NCBI GenBank assembly: GCA_020853175.1
Contig: JADYZK010000346.1
Span: 1-5,964 of the forward strand
Length of the DNA: 5,964 nt
DNA from: Bacteroidales bacterium
Lineage (GTDB): Bacteria; Bacteroidota; Bacteroidia; Bacteroidales; F082
Direction: 5' to 3'
The translations under genes and the position numbers were made by a program. Under the pieces are notes generated by a model. That model was not told the origin of the DNA. It made no database searches and was given only the letters and a program-made list of their open reading frames with translations. Positions 1 to 5,964 of the stretch are shown here, in pieces (the stretch's first letter is position 1; each line of letters opens with the position of its first letter).

Positions 1-613
1 CACCTTGAAGGATCACATCAACTACCTGTCCGGTAATAAAAATAACGATGAGCGAGTAGAGGGGAATGCGCCAGTCTTTAAAAAACACCAGCCCTAACAG
101 CACGATAACCGAATCCACATAAATAAGTAGTTGACCCACTGGCATTTTGGTGTATTTACTGATGATCATGGCCACAATATCCGTTCCTCCAGATGTGGCT
201 TTCGATTTAAAAATCAATCCCAAACCGATGCCGATAAACACCCCACCATAAATAGAAGACAAAAGCGGCTCGCCCGCAACAAGAGGTTCGCTGCCATAGA
301 GCATGGTGAGCCCATCAACAAAAAAAGCCGTTAACAAAAATCCGACGACTGTTTTGTACCCAAACCGCGGCCCAAGAATCCTGATGCCGATGATGGTAAG
401 GGGAATGTCCATGGTGAGGGCCATTAAACCAACGGGAACATCAAACAAATAATGCAACACGATGGCGATGCCATACACCCCTCCTGGAACAATTTTGTAA
501 GGCGTGATGAACAAAACAAAGCCCGAAGCAAGAATAAACGAGCCTATAACGATCAGGCTGTAGTTGATGAGCCAGCGTTTTGAAAAGAGCTTATCTTTTT
601 GAATGAAAGCCAT
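1..613 (-). CDS. YitT family integral membrane protein (3' end cut by window edge)
   Basis: This is the N-terminal 204 residues of a multi-pass inner-membrane protein of the YitT family (DUF161, normally followed by a C-terminal cytosolic DUF2179 domain that would lie beyond the window edge). Hydrophobic segments are visible at about residues 17-37, 43-58, 61-80, 87-105, 118-135, 159-178 and 184-201. The family hallmarks are VPGGVYGIA at 42-50, SGGTDIVA at 141-148 and the closing TGQVVDVILQG at 194-204, where DUF2179 would begin. The ATG at 613 is chosen because it starts just before the first membrane segment and lies about 28 nt downstream of a good promoter. The reading frame is open further upstream but has no better start. 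The substrate or function of YitT proteins is not established, and transport is only presumed. The gene is divergent from the secretion operon and gives no sign of a functional link to it. Confidence 0.9.
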   Translation of the reverse strand, partial: MAFIQKDKLFSKRWLINYSLIVIGSFILASGFVLFITPYKIVPGGVYGIAIVLHYLFDVPVGLMALTMDIPLTIIGIRILGPRFGYKTVVGFLLTAFFVDGLTMLYGSEPLVAGEPLLSSIYGGVFIGIGLGLIFKSKATSGGTDIVAMIISKYTKMPVGQLLIYVDSVIVLLGLVFFKDWRIPLYSLIVIFITGQVVDVILQG

Positions 614-640
614 ATACTTTTGGTTTTGTGGAATAAGCGG

Positions 641-673
641 CAAAAATAACCAATAAAGGCCATAGCTCGCAAA
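641..673 (-). promoter_or_regulatory. Bacteroidota-type promoter for the YitT gene
   Basis: On the minus strand a -33 element TTTG (673 to 670) is followed after 21 nt by TATTTTTG (648 to 641), an exact match to the -7 consensus TAnnTTTG of the Bacteroidota primary sigma factor. Transcription would begin near position 634, leaving a leader of about 20 nt before the ATG at 613. Both the spacing and the distance to the start fit known promoters of the phylum. The call rests on consensus matching only. Confidence 0.6.
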
Positions 674-865
674 ATTGTTGAATCAGAGAAAGCATAAAAA
701 ACCATTGTCGAAAGAGTTGTCGGAAAGCAGTTCAACGCATAAAAAAAATCACATGTCGTGTCTTCATCACAATAAATGGAGTGATAATCAGTTTAAACCA
801 GCAAACCAAAAACCGATAATGAATTTGGGTGAGAAAATCATTAATTCTAAAATGCCGCTTCAATT

Positions 866-888
866 GGCTAAAAATTACTATTTTAGCC
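866..888. repeat. Perfect 8-bp inverted repeat upstream of porP
   Basis: GGCTAAAA (866-873) and TTTTAGCC (881-888) are exact reverse complements separated by a 7-nt loop, ending 29 nt before the porP ATG. It could be a DNA operator or an RNA stem-loop in the porP leader. It is not followed by a T-run on the plus strand, so an intrinsic terminator is unlikely. It also overlaps a one-mismatch -7 element (TATTTTAG, 879-886), which would suit an operator. Its role is inferred; only the symmetry is observed. Confidence 0.5.
879..886 (+). promoter_or_regulatory. Possible -7 element for the porP-gldKLM operon
   Basis: TATTTTAG matches TAnnTTTG at all but one fixed position and would place the transcript start near 892, about 25 nt before the porP ATG. 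No TTTG or TTG lies at the right distance upstream; the nearest TTG (864-866) is too close. A second one-mismatch candidate, TGAATTTG, lies at 820-827 and also lacks a good -33 partner. The operon promoter is therefore unresolved, and it may lie here or depend on an activator. Confidence 0.2.
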
Positions 889-905
889 GCCTTGAAATTA
901 AAGGC
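889..905. repeat. Second short inverted repeat abutting the first
   Basis: GCCTT (889-893) and AAGGC (901-905) pair perfectly around a 7-nt loop and begin at the base after the preceding 8-bp inverted repeat. If transcribed, the two would form tandem stem-loops, the second ending 12 nt before the porP start. That places it where it could influence ribosome access. A 5-bp stem alone is weak and common by chance. The adjacency and equal loop length make it worth recording. Confidence 0.3.
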
Positions 906-917
906 ATAAATAGCTTA

Positions 918-1874
918 ATGCAATTGAAATTCAGATATTTAGGTATTCTGGCGTGTTTTTTAATGTGTGGAAAACTCCTTCACGCACAGCAAGCACCTAT
1001 TTTTACCCACCACACCTACACGCACGCCTTTACCAATCCTGGCTTTGCCGGCATGGGTCAAGGGATATGCCTGAGCAGTGTTGTGCGCCAACAATGGGCA
1101 GGTTTTAAAGATAGCGAGGGCAATAAGGTGGCTCCCGAAACCTTTTTAATCACCGGCGATATGCCTGTGAAAATCTTGCGGGGCGGCGTTGGATTGTCCA
1201 TCATTCAAGACAAGCTTGGTTTTGAGAAAAATGTGGGTGTTCAGCTGGGTTACTCCTATCATGTCGACATTGGAGCAGCGAAATTGGGCATCGGAACAGC
1301 ACTTAATTTTTTGAATAGAACCGTTGATTTCAGTAAGTTTAAGCCACATCAGAGTGGCGATCCGCTTTTGGCAACAGCCGAACAGTCCGACATGCTTTTC
1401 GATGCCAATTTGGGCGCATTTCTTGAAGTACCCGATGTGTATTACGTTGGATTTTCGGTGACCAGCATGTTGGAATCCAAAAGCAAAGCCCTTACTGACA
1501 ACAGCAGCAGCAGCTTTGTGGGCGACCGCACCTTTTATCTTGTGGGAGGCTATCAGTTTGTGGCTCCTTGGAATCCAGCTTTCGAGTTCCATCCTGCCGT
1601 GAGCTTGATGAGCAATGTTTCAACTTATCAAATGAACCTCACCGGCACGGTGGTGTACAATAATAAGTTTTGGGGCGGCGTTAATTACAGGCCACAAGAA
1701 TCCATCGGCTTAATGGTAGGCATGACGGTGCTCAACCTACGTTTGGGTTACAGCTACGACATCAATACCCTTGGGCTGGGCGTTCCGGGCTCGCACGAAA
1801 TAAGTTTAGGCTATTGTTTTAAAATAGATACAGAAAAGAACATCAAGACTTACAGAAACACGCGCTACCTTTAG
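918..1874 (+). CDS. porP: PorP/SprF family type IX secretion outer-membrane protein
   Basis: A protein of 318 residues, the usual size for the PorP/SprF family. These are outer-membrane beta-barrels that associate with the T9SS and, in gliding species, are needed for secretion of individual adhesins. The ATG at 918 is chosen because it gives a clean type I signal peptide (KFR, hydrophobic core, LHA cleaved after residue 23). The longer frame from TTG 675 would bury it. Family hallmarks follow: NPGFAG at 40-45 (the NPAYAG-like motif), RQQWAGF at 57-63, alternating glycine/aromatic strands, and a barrel end with SHEISLGY at 292-299. It lies 77 bp before gldK and is probably the first gene of the operon. 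Family members occur in many paralogues per genome, so porP is assigned from its position beside gldKLM; sprF-type naming is equally defensible. The role is clear, the specific partner is not. Confidence 0.9.
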   Translation: MQLKFRYLGILACFLMCGKLLHAQQAPIFTHHTYTHAFTNPGFAGMGQGICLSSVVRQQWAGFKDSEGNKVAPETFLITGDMPVKILRGGVGLSIIQDKLGFEKNVGVQLGYSYHVDIGAAKLGIGTALNFLNRTVDFSKFKPHQSGDPLLATAEQSDMLFDANLGAFLEVPDVYYVGFSVTSMLESKSKALTDNSSSSFVGDRTFYLVGGYQFVAPWNPAFEFHPAVSLMSNVSTYQMNLTGTVVYNNKFWGGVNYRPQESIGLMVGMTVLNLRLGYSYDINTLGLGVPGSHEISLGYCFKIDTEKNIKTYRNTRYL

Positions 1875-1951
1875 CAGCTAACGGAAGAAAAAGTAAGTCA
1901 AAACAAAACGAAAAAAGAATTAAACAGTTGAAAACATATCCAGTAAATCCA

Positions 1952-3328
1952 ATGAAGCACCTACTGTTCTACGCATCGGCACTGTTGATGCTGGCAAGTT
2001 GCGGCAACACCAATTCAGGCGAGCTGGTTGGCGTGCGCCAAAAGTCGAAACCATTTTATCAACCCGACCCTTATGGCATGGTTTTCATCCCCCAGGGTAA
2101 TTTCACGATGGGTGCCGGAGGTGAAGACATCACGTATGGGCAGTTGAATCAGCCCAAAAGTATCTCTGTTTCAGGCTTTTTTATGGATGAAACAGAAATC
2201 ACCAACAACGAATACCGCGAATTTGTGCAGTATGTCCGCGACTCTATCGCCCGCACCTTGCTTGGTGAAGTCAATCCCGACATTTACCTCATCAGCACCA
2301 ACGAAAAAACTGGCGAAGAGTACGATCCGCCGCACTTGAACTGGAAACCCAAAATTGATTGGAACAGCAAAGACCAAGAAGTTAGAGATGCGCTCGAAGC
2401 CATGTTTTTGCCCGATCTTGAACGGTATTTCCGTCGCAAAGAAATTGACACCAGAAAACTGAACTATGCTTATTACTGGGTTGATCTTCAGGCTGCTGCC
2501 AAAAAAGAATTTGACCAAAACGCACAATACGACTACCGCAATGCAGGTTTGTCCAACCGTCCGCAAGGCCTTACCAACCGCTCGGTATATGTAAAACGGG
2601 AGATGATCAACGTTTATCCTGACACCCTTTCATGGATTCACGATTATGCGTATTCTTTCAACGATCCTTTGACAGAAAAATATTTCTGGCATCCGGCTTA
2701 CGACCACTATCCTGTTGTTGGCGTCAACTGGAGCCAAGCAAGGGCTTTCTGTGTTTACAGAACTGAAAAACTGAACGCTTTCCTGCTTTCACGCAAAGGC
2801 GAAGTGGCATTGGCCGAATTCCGTTTGCCTACCGAAGCCGAATGGGAATGGGCTGCCAGTGGCGGAAACTCGCTCAACCCATATCCTTGGGGAGGTCCGT
2901 ACACCCGCAACGACCAAGGTTGCTTTTTAGCTAACTTTAAACCCCTTCGTGGAAATTATATCGCCGATGGCGGTCTGCGTACCGTTATCGTCGGTCACTA
3001 TCCGCCCAACGACTTTGGTTTGTACGACATGGCCGGCAACGTGGCCGAATGGACCAATAGCGCTTTCGACCCGGCGAGTTATAACCTCACCTGGGACATG
3101 AACCCCAACTATACCTACAACGCCAACGAAAACGATCCTCCAGTAATGAAACGCAAAGTCATCAGAGGCGGATCGTGGAAAGATATCGCCTACTATTTGC
3201 AAACCACCTCAAGGGCTTACGAATACCAAGATACGGCCAAAAGCTACATCGGCTTCCGCACCATTCAACCTTTCTTAGGCCGCAACAAAGGCGACAACCC
3301 CTTGAAAGCTTCGAGGGTTTATAGATAA
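1952..3328 (+). CDS. gldK: GldK/PorK type IX secretion lipoprotein with degenerate FGE-sulfatase fold
   Basis: A lipoprotein of 458 residues, as expected for GldK. With GldN/PorN it forms the large periplasmic ring anchored to the outer membrane in the T9SS. The ATG at 1952 gives a short lipoprotein signal ending in a lipobox LASC with lipidated Cys17; the TTG eight codons upstream is less likely. A formylglycine-generating-enzyme (FGE)-sulfatase domain spans about 41-440: YGMVFIPQGNFTMG at 41-54, DETEITNNEY at 79-88, PVVGVNWSQA at 254-263, RLPTEAEWEW at 291-300, AGNVAEWT at 361-368, RGGSW at 405-409 and IGFR at 433-436. A charged insertion (about 100-245) separates the first and second blocks, typical of GldK/GldJ. 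The two catalytic cysteines of true FGE, expected near 411 and 416, are Asp and Leu, so it is structural rather than enzymatic. GldJ shares the fold, but placement directly before gldL identifies GldK. Confidence 0.96.
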   Translation: MKHLLFYASALLMLASCGNTNSGELVGVRQKSKPFYQPDPYGMVFIPQGNFTMGAGGEDITYGQLNQPKSISVSGFFMDETEITNNEYREFVQYVRDSIARTLLGEVNPDIYLISTNEKTGEEYDPPHLNWKPKIDWNSKDQEVRDALEAMFLPDLERYFRRKEIDTRKLNYAYYWVDLQAAAKKEFDQNAQYDYRNAGLSNRPQGLTNRSVYVKREMINVYPDTLSWIHDYAYSFNDPLTEKYFWHPAYDHYPVVGVNWSQARAFCVYRTEKLNAFLLSRKGEVALAEFRLPTEAEWEWAASGGNSLNPYPWGGPYTRNDQGCFLANFKPLRGNYIADGGLRTVIVGHYPPNDFGLYDMAGNVAEWTNSAFDPASYNLTWDMNPNYTYNANENDPPVMKRKVIRGGSWKDIAYYLQTTSRAYEYQDTAKSYIGFRTIQPFLGRNKGDNPLKASRVYR

Positions 3329-3365
3329 CAGAAACACATTATTCATTTCAATCACATCCATTCAC

Positions 3366-4391
3366 ATGAACTTTAATCAGTTAGTCAGAAGTAAAAAGTA
3401 TAAAAACTTCATGTCGAAGCTCTACGGTATCGGAGCTGCTGTTGTAATTATAGGGGCGTTGTTCAAAATTAACCATTACAATTACGCCAATGAAATGTTG
3501 ATCATCGGATTAGGAACCGAGGCATTGATCTTCCTTTTTTCGGCCTTTGAGCCACCACATGTGGAACCCGATTGGAGTCTTGTTTACCCACAGCTGGCCG
3601 GAATGTATGCCGATACGCCCGTTGAACGCGAATTGCAAGGCAAAAAAACTGCCACCCAGCATCTCGACTCCATGTTCAAAGAAGCCAATATTGAAAAGGA
3701 AACCTTAGAACGGCTTGGGCAAGGACTTAAAAAGCTAAGCGAGAACGCCGTTCAGATGGGACAGATTTCAAATGCTGTTGTGGCCACCAATGAATATGTT
3801 GACACCATGCGTTCAGCCACTAAATCGGCAGGAGAGCTATCGGGTTCTTATAAAAAAGCTTCCGAAGTGTTGGGCAAAGATGCCACCGCCTCAGTGGATT
3901 ACATCAACAACATGAAATCGGCCTCCGAAAGTGCCTCCAAACTCAGCTCAGCTTACACACAAGCCGCTGACATCCTGAAAAGCGAATCCAAATCAACCGA
4001 GGCTTTTGCCACCACAGTGAAGACAGCCACCGAATCGGCCAAACAATTGGCTGATGCCTATAACAAATCGGCAACCATGATCAAAACTTCTGTGGAAGCC
4101 CTCGATTTTGGGTCGGTTGAAAGCGCCTCTTACAACAAACAGCTGCAACAGATTGCCAAAAACATGGCCGCCTTAAACGGTGTGTATGAATTGCAATTGC
4201 AAGGAACAGGTAAAGCCGCCGAAACTGCCGATAAGCTCTACAAAACCATGTCGGAATACTTGGAAAAAGTCAATCAAACGGCTACCAACACAGGCCAGCT
4301 CAACCAAAACATCGCCGAGCTCAACACCAAAATCAGCGCGATGAACAAGGTATATGGAAATATGCTGACTGCAATGAACTTTAAGGCGTAA
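3366..4391 (+). CDS. gldL: GldL/PorL, inner-membrane stator of the T9SS motor
   Basis: A protein of 341 residues. GldL subunits form a pentamer around the GldM transmembrane helices and use proton flow to drive T9SS rotation. Two membrane helices are visible, about 19-36 and 43-62, each with a conserved charge: Lys34 in GALFKINH and Glu52 in LGTEALIF. They correspond to F. johnsoniae GldL Lys27 and Glu49. The motif FSAFEPP (58-64) closes the second helix. The cytoplasmic tail (about 65-341) is much longer than in F. johnsoniae (about 215 residues in total) and is nearer to PorL. It is Ala/Ser/Lys-rich, predicted helical and coiled-coil, with a 35-residue triplication at 143-247 and the PorL-like ends LNGVYELQLQ (270-279) and MNKVYGNMLTAM (326-337). 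The ATG at 3366 has no Shine-Dalgarno but precedes the first helix at the usual distance. It lies 37 bp after gldK and 38 bp before gldM. Confidence 0.96.
   Translation: MNFNQLVRSKKYKNFMSKLYGIGAAVVIIGALFKINHYNYANEMLIIGLGTEALIFLFSAFEPPHVEPDWSLVYPQLAGMYADTPVERELQGKKTATQHLDSMFKEANIEKETLERLGQGLKKLSENAVQMGQISNAVVATNEYVDTMRSATKSAGELSGSYKKASEVLGKDATASVDYINNMKSASESASKLSSAYTQAADILKSESKSTEAFATTVKTATESAKQLADAYNKSATMIKTSVEALDFGSVESASYNKQLQQIAKNMAALNGVYELQLQGTGKAAETADKLYKTMSEYLEKVNQTATNTGQLNQNIAELNTKISAMNKVYGNMLTAMNFKA
3792..4106 (+). repeat. Three tandem 35-codon repeats inside gldL
   Basis: Residues 143-177, 178-212 and 213-247 align without gaps. Shared positions include an aromatic at position 2 (Tyr144, Tyr179, Phe214), an Ala- and Ser-rich stretch, a Leu four residues before a Tyr (Leu158/Tyr162, Leu193/Tyr197, Leu228/Tyr232), and an Ala-x-x-[Leu/Ile/Met] block after it. 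The DNA copies (3792-3896, 3897-4001, 4002-4106) have diverged, so this is an old duplication recognisable at protein level. Thirty-five residues equals five heptads, so added copies would keep a coiled-coil register. Confidence 0.7.
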
Positions 4392-4429
4392 GCCAGTTTT
4401 TGAACCTATGTTAAGACAATAAAACGCCC

Positions 4430-5964
4430 ATGGCAGGATATAAAGAAACCCCAAGGCAAAAGATGATCGGGATGCTCTATTTGGTGCTGACCGCCTTGCT
4501 GGCACTCAATGTGTCAAAAGACATCTTAGATGCTTTTTTGGTGGTCAACGAAAGTATGGTAAGCACCAACGAAAGCTTTTCCAGTAAGATAGCTACAGAA
4601 TATGCCCGCTTTGAAAACCAATACAACCTCAACCCCGCAAAAGTTGAGGAGTTTTGGGAAAAAGCAAAAGAAGTCAGGACAAAAAGCGAAGACCTTATCA
4701 ATTATATTGAAAAGGTTCAGCTTGAGGTAGTTACACGCTCTGAGAAAAAATCTCAAGAAGAGGTACTCAGTTTGTATTACAAAACCGAGCAGGTGCCTGA
4801 TCTCAGAAATCCGGGACAGACCAAAGAAAAATCAGTTTTGATTCTTTCAGAGGTGCCCAGCCGTGATAAATACGATGAGGCCACCAATTATATGATTGGC
4901 CAAAATAAAAACGGAGAAGCTTATACCCTTGCTGCAAAAATGCAAGAATACCGCAACTTTATCCTCGACATCATTGGTCAGGAATATGCCGACAAGATTG
5001 GGCTCAACACCCAAAACACCTATAAAGATGCAACCAACACCACCCAAGATTGGCAGTATTACAACTTCTTTCATACCATCCTTGCAGCCAACGTTACCAT
5101 TTTGAATAAAATAGTAACTGAGATTCAAAGTGCTGAATTTGATGCGATTAATAAGTTGTATGAAAACATCAGCGAAAAAGACTTTAAGTTTGATAATGTT
5201 TCGGCAAAAGTCATTCCCAGTTCTACCTACATTTTGGCCGGACAGAATTATGAAGCCGAAGTTTTGGTAGCAGCCTTCGATTCCAAGACACAATCGGAAG
5301 TGCGGGTGTTGCGTGGTGCCGACCGCATCAACGAAAGCAATATCGGAAATGCGCAATTGATTAAAAGTCAAAACGGCGTGGTGAAGCTCAGCTTTCCGGG
5401 TCAAAGTATTGGCCCCCAACGCTATGCCGGTATCATCGAAATGCGTGACCCTGTTACACAAGAGCTGGCAAAATATCCTTTTTCGGCCGATTATATTGTA
5501 GCTCCTCCTTCGTTAACGGTGGCTCCATTGAAAATGAACATCCTCTATTCAGGATTGAAAAACCCACTTGCCATTTCCTCGCCTGGCATCCCCAGCGAGC
5601 AAATTTCACCTTCCATCACCAAAGGAAAAATCACCAAAGGGCCCAATGGCACTTGGGAAGTGGAAGTGCCTTCGGGCGAACGCACCACTACCATTAGTGC
5701 AGCTGCTTTGGTTGACGGCAAGAGTCTGCCTTTGGGCAGCTTCGAGTTTCGCATCAAACGCGTTCCCGACCCGATTGCCAAAATTGCCGATCTCACCGAT
5801 GGAACCATTGACAAAAACCGTTTGTTGGCATCAAGGGCCATCATCCCCGAAATGATTGATTTCGACTTTGAAGGATTCCATTTTGAAATAGTTTCCTACG
5901 AATTAACAACCTATCGCGGCAGCGAGCTTCAACGCACCGGAACCGTTAAAGGCAACCAGTTTAC
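4430..5964 (+). CDS. gldM: GldM/PorM, T9SS motor rotor and periplasmic shaft (stop codon outside window)
   Basis: The first 511 codons of GldM, which is usually about 513-525 residues, so only the extreme C-terminus is missing. GldM crosses the inner membrane once and extends through the periplasm to the GldK/GldN ring, passing on GldL-powered rotation. The ATG at 4430 starts MAGYKETPRQ, and Arg9 matches the residue shown to matter for motor function in F. johnsoniae. One membrane helix covers about 13-33 (GMLYLVLTALLALNVS). A helical first periplasmic domain follows (about 36-250), then three beta-rich Ig-like domains at roughly 253-352, 353-440 and 441 to the end. Recognisable segments are VIPSSTYILAGQNYEAEV (261-278), NILYSGLKNPLAIS (370-383) and FRIKRVPDPIA (440-450). 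Domain limits are approximate, by analogy with published GldM/PorM structures. The gene is 38 bp downstream of gldL without a Shine-Dalgarno; gldN should follow outside the window. Confidence 0.95.
   Translation, partial: MAGYKETPRQKMIGMLYLVLTALLALNVSKDILDAFLVVNESMVSTNESFSSKIATEYARFENQYNLNPAKVEEFWEKAKEVRTKSEDLINYIEKVQLEVVTRSEKKSQEEVLSLYYKTEQVPDLRNPGQTKEKSVLILSEVPSRDKYDEATNYMIGQNKNGEAYTLAAKMQEYRNFILDIIGQEYADKIGLNTQNTYKDATNTTQDWQYYNFFHTILAANVTILNKIVTEIQSAEFDAINKLYENISEKDFKFDNVSAKVIPSSTYILAGQNYEAEVLVAAFDSKTQSEVRVLRGADRINESNIGNAQLIKSQNGVVKLSFPGQSIGPQRYAGIIEMRDPVTQELAKYPFSADYIVAPPSLTVAPLKMNILYSGLKNPLAISSPGIPSEQISPSITKGKITKGPNGTWEVEVPSGERTTTISAAALVDGKSLPLGSFEFRIKRVPDPIAKIADLTDGTIDKNRLLASRAIIPEMIDFDFEGFHFEIVSYELTTYRGSELQRTGTVKGNQF

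Larger units (their letters stand above)
614..917. other. Divergent intergenic region between the YitT gene and porP
   Basis: This AT-rich stretch of about 300 bp separates the two divergent genes. It holds the YitT promoter on its left side and two adjoining inverted repeats on its right side, next to the porP start. On the plus strand it is open in the porP frame back to a TTG at 675. The encoded 81 residues are Lys/Asn/Ser-rich, resemble no domain I know, and would bury the porP signal peptide, so I treat them as non-coding. Weak direct repeats occur: GCATAAAAAA at 692 and 737, and TTGTCG at 705 and 717. I see no tRNA, ncRNA or mobile-element remnant. Confidence 0.6.

Noticed and set aside
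131..334. Plus-strand open frame of 67 codons
   Set aside because: It lies wholly antisense to the YitT gene, has no domain and no sensible composition. The minus-strand frame shows clear membrane helices and family motifs.
705..728. Imperfect 12-bp tandem repeat beginning TTGTCG, with a third TGTCG at 754
   Set aside because: Only 8 of 12 positions match and the third copy is shorter and not in phase, so chance is a sufficient explanation.
948..956. Possible lipobox (ILAC, Cys13) in the PorP signal peptide
   Set aside because: The hydrophobic core before Cys13 is only about five residues, Leu at -2 is unusual, and a good type I site (LHA) follows ten residues later, which suits an outer-membrane barrel.
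1146..1592. Minus-strand open frame of 148 codons
   Set aside because: It is antisense to the conserved barrel part of porP and shows no recognisable protein features.
1875..1951. Separate promoter or terminator between porP and gldK
   Set aside because: The gap is purine-rich with no TAnnTTTG match and no stem followed by a T-run.
1952..3328. GldK as an active sulfatase-modifying enzyme
   Set aside because: The paired catalytic cysteines are absent and the operon position identifies a T9SS ring lipoprotein.
4847..5461. Minus-strand open frame of 204 codons
   Set aside because: It is a shadow of gldM, whose plus-strand frame has conserved GldM motifs throughout this stretch.

Overview
The window comes from a member of the Bacteroidota. 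It carries the core of a type IX secretion (T9SS)/gliding-motility locus in the order porP/sprF - gldK - gldL - gldM, all on the plus strand. The start regions lack clear Shine-Dalgarno sequences, as is usual in this phylum. The class or genus cannot be fixed from the sequence. The long GldL, with a short loop between its two membrane helices, looks more like the PorL type than the compact gliding flavobacterial form.

Layout: positions 1-613 (minus strand) hold the N-terminal 204 residues of a YitT-family membrane protein whose C-terminus lies outside the window. Positions 614-917 are a divergent, AT-rich intergenic region. It contains a good Bacteroidota-type promoter for the YitT gene and, next to the porP start, a perfect 8-bp inverted repeat followed at once by a second 5-bp one. 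Positions 918-1874 encode a PorP/SprF outer-membrane protein, 1952-3328 the lipoprotein GldK, 3366-4391 the inner-membrane motor stator GldL, and 4430 to the window end the rotor/transmission protein GldM. GldM lacks its stop codon here but probably only a few residues. The gaps between the four genes are 77, 37 and 38 bp, with no terminator or convincing internal promoter, so they read as one operon. gldN/porN is the expected next gene outside the window.

How they work together (family knowledge): GldL and GldM form a proton-driven inner-membrane motor. The periplasmic part of GldM spans to the GldK/GldN ring under the outer membrane, and PorP/SprF-type barrels associate with secreted surface proteins or PorE/PorK-side components. 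The motor residues expected from Flavobacterium johnsoniae work are present here: Lys34 and Glu52 in GldL, Arg9 in GldM.

I found no wholly undescribed system. The points most worth a second look are the 35-residue triplication and heptad-phased L/M-x-x-x-Y motif in the extended GldL tail, the paired inverted repeats before porP, and the FGE fold of GldK without its catalytic cysteines.
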